Shown here: positions 50,296 to 59,206 of the stretch, piece by piece
Position numbering within the stretch: position 1 is the first letter of the stretch
Layout of the letters: each line of letters opens with the position of its first letter
Assembly: GCF_005938125.1 (NCBI RefSeq)
Contig: NZ_VCQN01000003.1
Span: 434,001-498,000, forward strand
DNA from: Bacillus sp. BHET2
Lineage (GTDB): Bacteria > Bacillota > Bacilli > Bacillales > Bacillaceae_B
Length of the DNA: 64,000 bases
Direction of reading: 5' to 3'
The notes under the pieces: generated by a model
What the model saw: only the letters and a program-made list of their open reading frames with translations
Database searches by the model: none
Told to the model about the DNA's origin: nothing
Position numbers and translations under genes: made by a program

Positions 50296-51321
50296 ATGAC
50301 TCTCCGTGAAACGAAATGGGCATCATGGGCACTTGCCCTGTTATCAGTCGTGATCCTGAGTAATCTTTTACTGTATCAAACTGTTGTGCAGCAGTTTTTC
50401 GCCATTGAACTTGAAGATGGGGTGGTGTTTGGATCCTTAATCGATTTGGTGATTATTTCACCTGTTCTCGCCTCTGCTGCTTTTAAACTGTCAAAGAAGC
50501 AGGCGGTTGGATTAATGGTATTTGGGTTGGTGATAGCAAGAGTAATCATACCCGAAGAATTCTTCACCCCTTATACAATCCTCTTATACTCGGGGATAGG
50601 GGTGGAAGCTCTATTCCTAGCAACGGAATTGGGAATGATCTTTCTGTTGTTCCGGAAAATTCCTGTCATCCGAACCGCCATGAGATCATCGGGAGTGGGG
50701 CCGATCTATTCTTTCATGCCAGCCGTCGAGAGAAAAGTAAGCGGACATCCAATGATAAGGGTAGTTTCGTCAGAGCTTCTGATGGTGTATTATGCATTCT
50801 TCAGCTGGCGCAGTAAATCGCCTGTTCATGATGGTGTTGTCACGATGCATCAAAAGACGAGCTCCGTCGCCATGAACATCATGCTTATCCATGCCGTCGT
50901 CATCGAAACGATCGGCCTTCATTGGTGGCTACATTCGAAAGTTCCGATATTGTCTCTTGTCTTACTGATTTTGAACGTGTACTCTGTTCTTCTCGTCATA
51001 GCCGAAATTCAGATTACACGATTGCATCCGTTAGAAGTGAAAGATAATCAGTTTTATGTGGTTCAAGGACTCAGGCAGCGATTGGCATTCCCTCTTTCAG
51101 CTATCGACCACATCGAATGGGGAACAAAACCAAGTAAAGATACCATGATATTCATGCATAAAGATTTTGAAGAGATTCATCCTCAAGCTATCTTGTTCTT
51201 GAAAGATCCTGTGGAAGCGACAATGTTCATGGGGAGGAAGAAAAAGGTGTCAAAGTTGGCACTGAGAGTGGATGAGCCCGAGAGGTTAAAACAGTTATTG
51301 GAGGCAAGGATAGGCCGTTAA
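50296..51321 (+). CDS. membrane protein of unknown function
   Basis: 341 residues from ATG 50296; GTG 50287 is possible but too close to AGGAGG. There are about seven membrane segments (8-30, 45-65, 72-90, 98-120, and three near 195-250), then a C-terminal cytoplasmic part resembling a bPH-like beta domain (NQFYVVQGLRQRLAFPLSAIDHIEWG...). I do not recognise a named family; similar Bacillus proteins are often labelled beta-carotene monooxygenase without evidence. It follows the serine hydrolase closely. Confidence 0.65.
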   Translation: MTLRETKWASWALALLSVVILSNLLLYQTVVQQFFAIELEDGVVFGSLIDLVIISPVLASAAFKLSKKQAVGLMVFGLVIARVIIPEEFFTPYTILLYSGIGVEALFLATELGMIFLLFRKIPVIRTAMRSSGVGPIYSFMPAVERKVSGHPMIRVVSSELLMVYYAFFSWRSKSPVHDGVVTMHQKTSSVAMNIMLIHAVVIETIGLHWWLHSKVPILSLVLLILNVYSVLLVIAEIQITRLHPLEVKDNQFYVVQGLRQRLAFPLSAIDHIEWGTKPSKDTMIFMHKDFEEIHPQAILFLKDPVEATMFMGRKKKVSKLALRVDEPERLKQLLEARIGR

Positions 51322-51362
51322 GTATAAAATAAGTGCCCGACGTTCGAGGCTCTTTCCTTTTT

Positions 51363-51490
51363 TTACGACATTCTATAAACCCAATCACACACACCGATCA
51401 TCGATTCCTTCATGACGGAACGGGCGATTGCAACCCGCTGTTACTCCCCCTCATTAGAAATATGGTCTAAAACTCGTGAGGACTTCTCTC
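51363..51490 (-). pseudogene. ABC-transporter ATPase remnant with signature motif
   Basis: Read leftward: ...RVLDHISNEGE-stop-QRVAIARSVMKESMIGVCD..., matching the region around the ABC signature (LSGGEQQRVAIARA..MKEP...ADEP) with an in-frame stop and loss of the Walker B Glu. There is no start or remaining gene. The other 51322-51729 intergenic DNA shows nothing recognisable. Confidence 0.6.
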
Positions 51491-51729
51491 CCTATTTGTA
51501 TGATGTCGCACCAGATTTAAATTTTATATCGTATTGAAATCATAACTGCCCCCTCTTTTCCATAAACGATATTTTTTGATTTCACTTTAGCACAAGATGC
51601 GGAGCTGAACCCATTTATTACACATCGCTCCTCTGTTGGATATACTATTAATAAAATCATCCTTTTACCCATATCTTTTTCACATATGTATCCGTTATAA
51701 CCATGAGAGGATGTAAAGGAGTGAAGACA

Positions 51730-52419
51730 ATGCAAACGAGATCGATTGTAACCAGGAATGAGTATCAGGAGAGTGAGGAAGGAATGGAGGAACTGATTCC
51801 GAAACTTTATCGATATTGTTATTTTCTGACCAAGAGCAAGTGGGACGGAGAGGATATCGCTCAGGAGTCCATTTGTAAGGCACTGAGCCATTACCCTGAT
51901 TGCTTGAATTGGAGCTCTTCCTTGCTTAATAAAATGGCCTACCATCTGTGGATTGATAAAGTCCGGAAGCAGGGTAAGGAGACTATCGGACCTGTTCCAG
52001 AAACGAAGGTGGAAGACAGCCCCGGTGAAGGGATGAGTATCGATACGATTGACATGCTTTCAAGGAAGATGACACCAAAACAATTGGTCACCTTCATTTT
52101 AAAGGAAGCATTTCAGTACAAAATTTCTGAGATTGCCGAAGTGTTGAGCATGACGGAAACGGCTGTGAAAGCCTTGCTTAATCGCTCAAGGGCAAGAATC
52201 GAAAAACTTTCCCATGATGAATGGTGGGGTGGTGTTCAAACCAATCGAGATGAAGATCTTCAAAAAGAGCTGACCGCCATTTTATACCGCACATTGAAAG
52301 CGCAGGATCCAAGTCTCCTCATAGCATACATTCCTACCTTACTCGCACAGGCACCAGTCCATATACAATTAGCACGAACGTCTGCCTCTCCTTCAAGCGT
52401 CCTCTCACTAGCCGCGTAA
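51730..52419 (+). CDS. ECF-like sigma-70 family factor with C-terminal extension
   Basis: 229 residues from ATG 51730, eight bases after AAAGGAG. Sigma2-like region: LIPKLYRYCYFLTKSKWDGEDIAQESICKALSHY and LLNKMAYHLWIDKVRKQ; sigma4-like region: FILKEAFQYKISEIAEVLSMTETAVKALLNRSRARIEKL. About 60 extra residues follow, ending in a Ser/Ala/Leu-rich tail with no known domain. A clpP gene starts 22 bp later and no anti-sigma gene is adjacent. Control may be by the extension or by proteolysis (inference). Confidence 0.85.
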   Translation: MQTRSIVTRNEYQESEEGMEELIPKLYRYCYFLTKSKWDGEDIAQESICKALSHYPDCLNWSSSLLNKMAYHLWIDKVRKQGKETIGPVPETKVEDSPGEGMSIDTIDMLSRKMTPKQLVTFILKEAFQYKISEIAEVLSMTETAVKALLNRSRARIEKLSHDEWWGGVQTNRDEDLQKELTAILYRTLKAQDPSLLIAYIPTLLAQAPVHIQLARTSASPSSVLSLAA

Positions 52420-52441
52420 ATAAATGAGGGAGGAAAAACAC

Positions 52442-53023
52442 ATGAGTACCATACCTTATGTCATTGAACAGTCTGGTAAAGGAGAACGTTCCTATGATAT
52501 TTATTCTCGACTGCTAAAGGACCGTATCATCATGGTGAGCGATGAAGTGAACGACCATATGGCTAACAGTATCGTTGCCCAACTATTATTCCTGGCAGCA
52601 GACGATCCGGAAAAAGACATTTCCTTATATATCAACAGTCCGGGTGGCTCGACTTCGGCGGGGTTTGCCATTTTTGATACGATGGAATACATCAATCCCG
52701 ATGTAAGGACGATTTGCACTGGGATGGCGGCTTCGTTTGGAGCGATGCTGTTACTTGCAGGGACAAAGGGGAAACGATTTGCCCTTCCAAATAGTGAAAT
52801 CATGATTCATCAGCCGTTGGGAGGGGCACGGGGGCAGGCGACTGACCTTGAGATTTCAGCGAAGCGTATCCTGAAGTTAAGGAAACATATCAATGAAATC
52901 ATCGCGGAGAAAACCGGTCAATCTGTTGAGAAAGTCGCTTTCGATACGGACCGGGATTATTTCATGAGTGCCTATGAGGCGAAGGAATACGGGATCATTG
53001 ATGAGATTATTGAGAAGAAATGA
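52442..53023 (+). CDS. clpP: ATP-dependent Clp protease proteolytic subunit (ClpP paralogue)
   Basis: 193 residues from ATG 52442, eight bases after GGGAGG. The catalytic triad is intact: Ser98 in GMAASFGAM, His123 in MIHQPLGG, Asp172 in DRDYFMSA. The N-terminal [30 protein letters not shown] is typical. It forms the 14-subunit peptidase chamber that works with ClpX or ClpC. Being paired with a sigma gene instead of standing alone suggests it is an extra copy; whether the genome has another cannot be seen here. Confidence 0.94.
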   Translation: MSTIPYVIEQSGKGERSYDIYSRLLKDRIIMVSDEVNDHMANSIVAQLLFLAADDPEKDISLYINSPGGSTSAGFAIFDTMEYINPDVRTICTGMAASFGAMLLLAGTKGKRFALPNSEIMIHQPLGGARGQATDLEISAKRILKLRKHINEIIAEKTGQSVEKVAFDTDRDYFMSAYEAKEYGIIDEIIEKK

Positions 53024-53032
53024 TTGGAGAAT

Positions 53033-53059
53033 GAACGGTCGATATGGCCGTTCTTTTTT
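53033..53059 (+). terminator. rho-independent terminator after clpP
   Basis: Stem GAACGGTC / GGCCGTTC, 5-nt loop, six T residues. Confidence 0.85.
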
Positions 53060-53204
53060 ATGTCATTCAGCATTCAAATAAAGGAAATAGAAGAGGTGGA
53101 GGTTCGTCTTTCCATAAAATGTAATCATTTAAGAATAATATGGTAAAATGAACCGTGATTGGATATGAGGTTTAAATCAACAAAAGGAAGGAGGGGAGTG
53201 GCTG

Positions 53205-53723
53205 GTGACACTGATGTTAGTATTGAGTTTTATTGGACTGTTCTTTTTTATGAGAAGGTCCAGAGAAAAAACGTATTCCATTAAATGGATTACTTCACTG
53301 AATAAGTATAGGTGGTTTCAAAATTCCTGGATGATCGGAGTTTTTTTATTTGGTATGAATCTATTGTTATTTGGTACAACTGCCTTGATATTGTACGCTA
53401 TTACCTTCATGACGATTCCATACATCCACCTTGTAATCATGGTAACTGCACCAGTCGCGAGTATTCTCGTGTGGCAATCGATTGTCTATACGAGGGAGTG
53501 GATGAAAGGCGAGAGACTGAAAGCCGGTATGGTCGGGAGCAGTTTCTATTTGTTCTTTTTTTTGTTTATCCTGTACAAATGGGTCACCTATGTACCCCAG
53601 TATCCAGGTGAGGACGGGTTTATGGCCGCCATAGGGTTTTTTCTTGGGTTATTGGTAACGGGAATGGCCTTCGTTATATGCTTTCTGATGATAGTTTTTC
53701 TTCCGAACCATAGGCGTATGTAG
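53205..53723 (+). CDS. membrane protein of unknown function
   Basis: 172 residues with about five hydrophobic segments (2-17, 45-68, 72-92, 108-128, 142-165). The GTG start follows AAGGAAGGAGGGG at workable spacing. I do not recognise the family. It is unlinked to its neighbours by spacing (181 bp after clpP, 79 bp before the C45 gene). Confidence 0.6.
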   Translation: MTLMLVLSFIGLFFFMRRSREKTYSIKWITSLNKYRWFQNSWMIGVFLFGMNLLLFGTTALILYAITFMTIPYIHLVIMVTAPVASILVWQSIVYTREWMKGERLKAGMVGSSFYLFFFLFILYKWVTYVPQYPGEDGFMAAIGFFLGLLVTGMAFVICFLMIVFLPNHRRM

Positions 53724-53802
53724 CAGGATTTCCATTCCTTTCTTTTTATCATCCTTTCTATTATCCTTAAAGAATACATTCTGACAAAAAAGAGGTTTAC
53801 AG

Positions 53803-54861
53803 ATGAAAACGATACATAGCGATGTGATACAATTTCGGGGTTCTCATTATGAGTTTGGCCGCATGCAGGGGAAAAGGATTAAGGATTCGATCACGGTGAA
53901 GAATAGGGAGAATCAGTGGAAAGTAAGAAAACCGCGATTTTCCATCAGTATCGAGGAAACAAAGGGTGCAATCAAGAGATTTGCCCCTGGTATCTGGGAA
54001 GAACTCATTGGCTTGCAGGAATCCCTTGAATGGCCTATGGAGCGGGTGCTTCAAGAGTTTGGAGGGTACCGGGTTGAGTATGTGAAATCCGGTTGCTCGA
54101 TCATGACGGGGGAGAACTATTTAATCAGGAATTATGACTATCACCCGAAAACGTATGAGGGACGATATACGTTTTATCAGCCGACCGATGGCGGGTATAG
54201 TATTATCGGACCGAGTCAGCGCGTCACCGGGCGAATGGATGGAATGAACGAAAAAGGTCTGGCATTGGGATATAACTTTATGCACAGGAAGAATCCTGGT
54301 GACGGTTTCATTTGTTGTATGATTGGACGTTTGATTCTCGAATCATGTGGAGACGTTACAGAGGCGGTTGAGATGTTAAAAGAAATTCCTCACAGACACT
54401 CATTCAGTTATGTTGTGTACGACAGAAGCGGGGAGACGTTTATCGTGGAAACGTCTCCCCGTGGAGTCGAGGTCCGCCAATCTAATGCGTGTACCAATCA
54501 TTTTGAAGTGATGACCCATGAAAATAGACATCACCTCGTCGATTCGAAGCGGAGATTGAGCGTCATTCAGGAACAGAAGGCGGAGAATGCTTATGACTCT
54601 TTCCGCTTAATGAACGACACGGATAAGGGGGTCTTCTCCAATTTATACGGGAGTTGGGCTGGCACGATTCACACATCTGCCTATTTTCCGAAAGATATGA
54701 AGGCGTGGTTCTCCCTTGGAGGGGACCGAGAACCGGCTGTCTTTGATTTTGCTAAGTGGCTTGATGGAAACGATGTAGACTGTGAGAAGATCATTGGAGA
54801 AGTAGATACAGATATTCCGTTCGTCCATATGGATGAGGGAGCGGATTGGTTTCAGAAATAA
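53803..54861 (+). CDS. C45-family Ntn hydrolase / acyltransferase
   Basis: 352 residues. The family pattern of peptidase C45 (isopenicillin-N acyltransferase-like) is visible: FRGSHYEFGRMQGKRIKDSI near the N-terminus, the likely nucleophile Cys in KSGCSIMTGENYLIRNYDYHP (about residue 101), and GRMDGMNEKGLALGYNFMHRK. After self-cleavage the Cys becomes an N-terminal nucleophile that hydrolyses or transfers acyl groups from amides. Substrate unknown. No signal peptide, so cytoplasmic. Its own terminator follows. Confidence 0.85.
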   Translation: MKTIHSDVIQFRGSHYEFGRMQGKRIKDSITVKNRENQWKVRKPRFSISIEETKGAIKRFAPGIWEELIGLQESLEWPMERVLQEFGGYRVEYVKSGCSIMTGENYLIRNYDYHPKTYEGRYTFYQPTDGGYSIIGPSQRVTGRMDGMNEKGLALGYNFMHRKNPGDGFICCMIGRLILESCGDVTEAVEMLKEIPHRHSFSYVVYDRSGETFIVETSPRGVEVRQSNACTNHFEVMTHENRHHLVDSKRRLSVIQEQKAENAYDSFRLMNDTDKGVFSNLYGSWAGTIHTSAYFPKDMKAWFSLGGDREPAVFDFAKWLDGNDVDCEKIIGEVDTDIPFVHMDEGADWFQK

Positions 54862-54869
54862 ATGGTAGG

Positions 54870-54902
54870 ACTTTAGGAATATTCCTGAGGTTCTTTTTTT
54901 TT
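54870..54902 (+). terminator. rho-independent terminator
   Basis: An 11-bp near-perfect hairpin (ACTTTAGGAAT / ATTCCTGAGGT, G-T pairs) followed by TTC and nine T residues. Confidence 0.75.
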
Positions 54903-55078
54903 GAGAAGAATCAATGAATTAAATTCCAGTTTACTAGAAATACTTTCTGTTTTTTCCTTAATTGTAGGACTTTTAGTCGGTTTTACGATTTTTTGCAATA
55001 GTGACAAAATAGTCACATAGTTTTTGAATTTCGTATCAGTATAATAGAACTAGAGAGGTTTATGTAGGAGGGATGCGA

Positions 55079-55648
55079 ATGAGTCAACAAAAAAGAAATT
55101 GGCTTGAACGATTAAGGAAATTGAAGGGCTATAGCCAAGAAGACATTGCGTCTTCCATTCATATCGACAGATCCTACTATTCAAAGATTGAAAATGGTGT
55201 GAGAGTACCAAGTAGAAAGCTTGCAGAACATTTAGCAGATATATTGAATTTTCATGTTTCTATCTTCGAATTAGAGGTTAGTCCATTTTATTTTGCCCTT
55301 CAGGATTCCCCCATGGTTATTGCCCATTTTGATTTAGAGCTAAGATATACTTGGATTTTTAATCCCCACCCAGATTTTGATCCTGTTTTCGTGATTGGGA
55401 AGCGGGATGAAGAGTTAGAGGATAATGATGGAACTAGGGAATTAATGAAAGTAAAAGAAGAAGTCATCAACGTTCGTCAATCAATTAGAAAAAAAATTAT
55501 CTTTCCACTATCGGATACTACATACGAGTATGATGTCACTTGTCATCCGTTATTTAATCATAAAGGTGAACTGATTGGAGGAAGCTCCGCCTCTATTCAA
55601 TTAATTAAAGAAGAAGTTACGGATCCTGGTCAAGAAACTCACTCCTGA
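55079..55648 (+). CDS. XRE-family regulator with PAS-like C-terminal domain
   Basis: 189 residues from ATG 55079 (seven bases after TAGGAGGG; ATG 55073 touches the site). Residues 8-62 are an XRE helix-turn-helix (LRKLKGYSQEDIASSIHIDRSYYSKIENGVRVPS); residues ~72-180 look like a PAS/sensor domain (FALQDSPMVIAHFDLELRYTWIFNPHPDF ... YEYDVTCHPLFNHKGELIGGSSASIQLI), as in the second half of PAS folds. A membrane histidine kinase starts 38 bp later, so the pair is probably co-transcribed. It may itself be ligand- or redox-controlled. Confidence 0.82.
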   Translation: MSQQKRNWLERLRKLKGYSQEDIASSIHIDRSYYSKIENGVRVPSRKLAEHLADILNFHVSIFELEVSPFYFALQDSPMVIAHFDLELRYTWIFNPHPDFDPVFVIGKRDEELEDNDGTRELMKVKEEVINVRQSIRKKIIFPLSDTTYEYDVTCHPLFNHKGELIGGSSASIQLIKEEVTDPGQETHS

Positions 55649-55686
55649 TTAGTTCGTTCTGATAGAAATAAGATAGGGGTGTTCAT

Positions 55687-56931
55687 ATGGTTGATTCTGT
55701 TTTAACAAATTTATTATTGAATTTCCTATTTATTGTAGTAGGACTTTTACTTCTCGGCCTTTATTCTGATTTCACCAGAAAGGCGCCTACTAAAGGAATG
55801 ATCATCCTTTTCTCTACCATTACGATTCTATTATGTGTGGTGTTTAGCAATAAACTGACCAATGGAGTCTACTTAGATTTGCGAATGATCCCCTTTTTCT
55901 TAGGTAGTCTATATTTTGGTCCTGTCGTTTCATTTGTTTTAATGGTTGTCATCATAGCAGTACGTTACCTCATCCTCGGAAGCGAGTTTATTCATCTCGT
56001 GATGTTAAATTATTTTATTGCTTATTTAATATTGGCGGCATTTTCGAAAAGATTTTTACAAGCTAAGAATAAAGTGAAAATGATCTTTATGATTGTGGTC
56101 TGCTGTAGTATGACGATCTTTAATCTAGTGTTTGGCATTATCTATCACACTGAAATTCCACTGGATGAGTACGTATATCTTGTTTTCATACCTTTAACCG
56201 CAGTGGTAATCAGCGTAATGATGGCAGAGATGATTCGCAAACTGATGATGATGAAGAAAATGTTGAATCAGCGGGAAAAACTTCAAGTTGTTAGTCGACT
56301 AGCGGCAAGCATATCTCATGAGATAAGAAATCCTCTGACTACTTCAAAAGGATACTTACAGCTCATGAGGGAAGAAAATAATGAAGAGATGCAAAGAGAA
56401 TTTGTTGACTTATCCTTGAGTGGAATCGATCAGGCAACTACTGTCATTGAAGAATATCTGACCTTTACTAGGTCGTCTCCTGACAATAAAGAGAGGATCG
56501 ATGTTAAAGACACCATTTTAGAAATGATCGAAACGGTAAAGCCCCTAGCTCAGCACGTTCAATTTCGCTATCAGCTTATGGATGGCATATATGTTGATGG
56601 TCATTCTCTTAGTTTTCGTAAATGTGTAGGAAACATAATAAGAAATGCGATAGAGTCTATGCCTCAGGGCGGGGAACTGACAGTGACGATGGTGGTAAAT
56701 GAAAACCTGGCCATCGCCATTTCTGATTCAGGATGGGGCATGACTAAGGAGCAAATTGAACGCTTTGGGGAACCTTTCTTCTCGACGAAAGATGAAGGAA
56801 CCGGTCTAGGGATTATGGCGGCAAACATCATTGTTCATTCCATGAAAGGTAATATACGTGTGGAAAGTGAGTTGAATAAAGGCACAACGGTCTATATTGA
56901 ATTTCATTCTTCAACGTTGAATAGTACATGA
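55687..56931 (+). CDS. KinB-like membrane sensor histidine kinase
   Basis: 414 residues. Six helices at the N-terminus (about 8-190) of the 5TMR-LytS/KinB type, with no large extracytoplasmic loop. HisKA phosphorylation site His211 in SISHEIRNPLTTSKGYLQLM; HATPase boxes N (NIIRNAIESMPQGG), G1 (DSGWGM) and F/G2 (FGEPFFSTKDEGTGLGI). No response regulator is adjacent, the usual state of Bacillus sporulation kinases that feed Spo0F. This role is inferred. It ends at a bidirectional terminator. Confidence 0.92.
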   Translation: MVDSVLTNLLLNFLFIVVGLLLLGLYSDFTRKAPTKGMIILFSTITILLCVVFSNKLTNGVYLDLRMIPFFLGSLYFGPVVSFVLMVVIIAVRYLILGSEFIHLVMLNYFIAYLILAAFSKRFLQAKNKVKMIFMIVVCCSMTIFNLVFGIIYHTEIPLDEYVYLVFIPLTAVVISVMMAEMIRKLMMMKKMLNQREKLQVVSRLAASISHEIRNPLTTSKGYLQLMREENNEEMQREFVDLSLSGIDQATTVIEEYLTFTRSSPDNKERIDVKDTILEMIETVKPLAQHVQFRYQLMDGIYVDGHSLSFRKCVGNIIRNAIESMPQGGELTVTMVVNENLAIAISDSGWGMTKEQIERFGEPFFSTKDEGTGLGIMAANIIVHSMKGNIRVESELNKGTTVYIEFHSSTLNST

Positions 56932-56933
56932 AT

Positions 56934-56970
56934 GAAAAAGGAATCTGGCCATTTGGCCAGATTCCTTTTT
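56934..56970. terminator. bidirectional terminator
   Basis: AAAAAGGAATCTGGCCA-TT-TGGCCAGATTCCTTTTT, a perfect palindrome flanked by A and T runs between convergent genes. Confidence 0.9.
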
Positions 56971-56978
56971 CATTATTT

Positions 56979-57653
56979 TTATACAAACTTCACGATATCT
57001 TCATAAGAACGACGGGTTTTCGGTCCTGGTTCATTGACGCGGTAACCGAATGCGACCATGACGGAAATACCGAAGCTTCCGTCCTCCAGTAAACCTTCTT
57101 CATCCAATAGCTTATTCATTTTTTCAATATCAAAGCCTTCGATCGGACAGGAATCGACCCCGATAAGGGCTGCAGCGGTCATCATATTCCCAAGGGCTAA
57201 GTAAGTCTGTTTACCGGCCCAGTCATATAGAGGACGATCGCCTTCTAGTAAATCGAAATCAACTTTTTGGAACTGTTCAATTTTTTCTAAGTATTTAGCC
57301 ATATGTTCTTCAGGAAGTTTCTTTCCATTTTTGAAGTGATCCTGTAAATAGTGTGAATCATATTTAGTATCTTTCTTGGTTCTGGCAAGAATCACAACGA
57401 AATGACTGGCTTCAGGAAGTTTTCCGTAAGCCCCCCAAGCAGTATTTTTAATTTTTTCTCTCAGCTCTGGATTTTGAATGACCACAAATCTCCAAGGTTC
57501 GAAGCCAAAAGAACTCGGCGATAGCCGACCTGTTTCCATTATGAAGCGAAAATCGTCATCAGACACTTTCTTATTTGGATCGAATTCCTTTGTTGCATGT
57601 CTGAAATGGTATGCATCTAAAATGTCCTGCTTGATTTGGTTTTTATTAGTCAT
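56979..57653 (-). CDS. yfkO: NAD(P)H nitroreductase, YfkO-like
   Basis: 224 residues from ATG 57653, just after GAGGAG; an upstream ATG at 57683 is less likely. Nearly every block resembles B. subtilis YfkO: DAYHFRHATKEFDPNKKVS, LSPSSFGFEPWRFVVIQNPE, GNMMTAAALIGVDSCPIEGF, ISVMVAFGYR. FMN-dependent oxygen-insensitive nitroreductases reduce nitro groups and quinones. Monocistronic, ending at a shared terminator. Confidence 0.92.
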   Translation of the reverse strand: MTNKNQIKQDILDAYHFRHATKEFDPNKKVSDDDFRFIMETGRLSPSSFGFEPWRFVVIQNPELREKIKNTAWGAYGKLPEASHFVVILARTKKDTKYDSHYLQDHFKNGKKLPEEHMAKYLEKIEQFQKVDFDLLEGDRPLYDWAGKQTYLALGNMMTAAALIGVDSCPIEGFDIEKMNKLLDEEGLLEDGSFGISVMVAFGYRVNEPGPKTRRSYEDIVKFV

Positions 57654-57828
57654 TGAACATCCACTCCTCATCTTTTGATTCAATCAAGTTTAACTTACCA
57701 CAAGTCCGGAAGGTTAATCATGTGATGTGACTTGGGAAACTCTTCTCCTAAATATGTAAAAAAACGAAACGGAAGTCCCCTTTCAACCGTAATATAAGGA
57801 TGGAAACATAAAGAGGGAGTTGTGACGG

Positions 57829-58119
57829 ATGGAATTTTTATGGATCGTACTTGCCGGGCTAGGTGCTCTCATCCTATTTAATTGGGTGATGGGTTATCGG
57901 AAAGGGCATATTCAAATCGACTTTGAGGAACGGTATTTTAACGAAAAGGATTACATTGATGCGATCACACGAGAACTTGAAGAACAAGGAAGGCAAGTTG
58001 AATATATGGGGAACATGAAATTTATTGTAGATGGCCAAACGTATCTGTTTATTGAGCGGAATGTTTCAATGGGCGGGGTTCCCATGCAACGTACCATTTT
58101 AAAGCCCGTGAAGAAGTGA
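57829..58119 (+). CDS. small membrane-anchored protein of unknown function
   Basis: 96 residues: one N-terminal helix (3-22), then a basic/acidic cytoplasmic part (IDFEERYFNEKDYIDAITRELEEQGRQVEYMGNMKFIVDGQTYLF) with predicted alpha-beta structure. GGGAG precedes the ATG. I do not recognise the family. A GNAT gene starts 58 bp later with its own AGGAGG. Confidence 0.7.
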   Translation: MEFLWIVLAGLGALILFNWVMGYRKGHIQIDFEERYFNEKDYIDAITRELEEQGRQVEYMGNMKFIVDGQTYLFIERNVSMGGVPMQRTILKPVKK

Positions 58120-58177
58120 AGGCGTGCATGGCAATACATATAAAGTTTCAAAGCTATCAAATTGGAGGAGGGATTAA

Positions 58178-58726
58178 ATGAAACGTGATATTCAAATTAA
58201 GATCGTGTGGGAGTTTGATGTGAACAAAGAAATGCGGGACGAACTACAATTATTATTATGTGAGTGCTTTGGAGAAGACTATCCTAAGGAAAGAATCTAT
58301 TTCAAGCAAAGACCTCACTTTAGAGTCCTGGCCTACAAAGGTAATCATTTGATAGGGCATATTGCATGTGATTATCGAACAATGAATCTAAATGGTCATC
58401 CCATCAACGCATTAAGTCTAATTGATGTTTGTGTATCCGCAGAGATACGTTCAGAGGGAATAGCTTCACAATTATTATCTGAAACAGATAAGTTCTGCCA
58501 AAATAAGGACATCGATTTTATCGTGTTATTTGCTGATAACCCTGTTGTTTATGAACGAAATGGATTCAAATCAGTTCAAAGCAAATGCACATGGTTGAAG
58601 ATCAATGATGTGAATCTAACCACAAAAGGGATCGGCTGTGAAACAATCAATGAGCTGATGGTGAAATCGGTTGGCGAGAAAAAATGGGAAGATGGCGAGC
58701 TGGATTTATTAGGGTATTTGGGATAA
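58178..58726 (+). CDS. GNAT-family N-acetyltransferase
   Basis: 182 residues. Motif A: SLIDVCVSAEIRSEGIASQLLSETDKFC (about 85-112), with the R-S-E-G-I-A loop replacing R-G-x-G-x-G/A; ADNPVVYERNGFKSV is the typical GNAT end region. There is a longer C-terminal tail than usual. The altered pyrophosphate loop may affect acetyl-CoA binding. Substrate unknown. Confidence 0.85.
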   Translation: MKRDIQIKIVWEFDVNKEMRDELQLLLCECFGEDYPKERIYFKQRPHFRVLAYKGNHLIGHIACDYRTMNLNGHPINALSLIDVCVSAEIRSEGIASQLLSETDKFCQNKDIDFIVLFADNPVVYERNGFKSVQSKCTWLKINDVNLTTKGIGCETINELMVKSVGEKKWEDGELDLLGYLG

Positions 58727-58759
58727 GCGGGTTGAGGTAATAAGATGTGATTCAAAAAA

Positions 58760-58786
58760 GGTGTCTGGCTGCCAGATGCCTTTTTT
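58760..58786 (+). terminator. rho-independent terminator
   Basis: GGTGTCTGG-CTG-CCAGATGCC hairpin (one G-T pair) followed by six T residues. Confidence 0.85.
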
Positions 58787-58855
58787 GTCGTGGTGGAATG
58801 GACAATCCAAATGAGTCTGTTCATGTAAAAATTCTATAAAAATATGAAACTAATA

Positions 58856-58885
58856 TTGACATTTGGGGGGTGAAGGGAATAAGAT
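58856..58885 (+). promoter_or_regulatory. candidate promoter of feoA-feoB
   Basis: TTGACA (58856-58861), 18 bp, TAAGAT (58880-58885), 69 bp upstream of feoA. AT-rich DNA follows, but no convincing Fur box was found. Confidence 0.4.
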
Positions 58886-58953
58886 GAACATATAATTTGC
58901 GTAAGGGAAACTTTTTAATATAAAGACAATATAATTTACCGGAGGAATGAAAC

Positions 58954-59205
58954 ATGTCCGAAGTCAAGTCAGTGCTTCTTTCAGAATGTAAGCCTGGGGA
59001 ACGCGTTCTTATAACATCATTATCATTAGAAGGAACCATGAGAAGAAGATTATTAGATTTAGGATTTGTGAGGGGTTCCGAAGTATATGTGATCCAAAAA
59101 AGTCCTCTGGGAGATCCGATGGCATTCCGGGTGAGTGACACAACGATTGCTTTGAGGAAAGAAGAAAGCTCAAAGATTCATGTTCAGAAATTAGGAGGTG
59201 CGTAA
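58954..59205 (+). CDS. feoA: FeoA, ferrous iron transport accessory protein
   Basis: 83 residues, one SH3-like FeoA domain: LLSECKPGERVLITSLSLEGTMRRRLLDLGFVRGSEVYVIQKSPLGDPMAFRVSDTTIALRKEESSKIHV. It interacts with FeoB in uptake of Fe2+. CGGAGG precedes the ATG. The gene for the FeoB GTPase starts one base after its stop. Confidence 0.95.
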   Translation: MSEVKSVLLSECKPGERVLITSLSLEGTMRRRLLDLGFVRGSEVYVIQKSPLGDPMAFRVSDTTIALRKEESSKIHVQKLGGA

Positions 59206-59206
59206 A

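Noticed and set aside
51517-51945. Leftward 142-codon ORF over the start of the sigma gene
   Set aside because: It is a shadow of the sigma coding frame and poorly coding in composition.
58861-58953. Fur box upstream of feoA
   Set aside because: The region is AT-rich but no convincing GATAATGATAATC-type inverted repeat is present.
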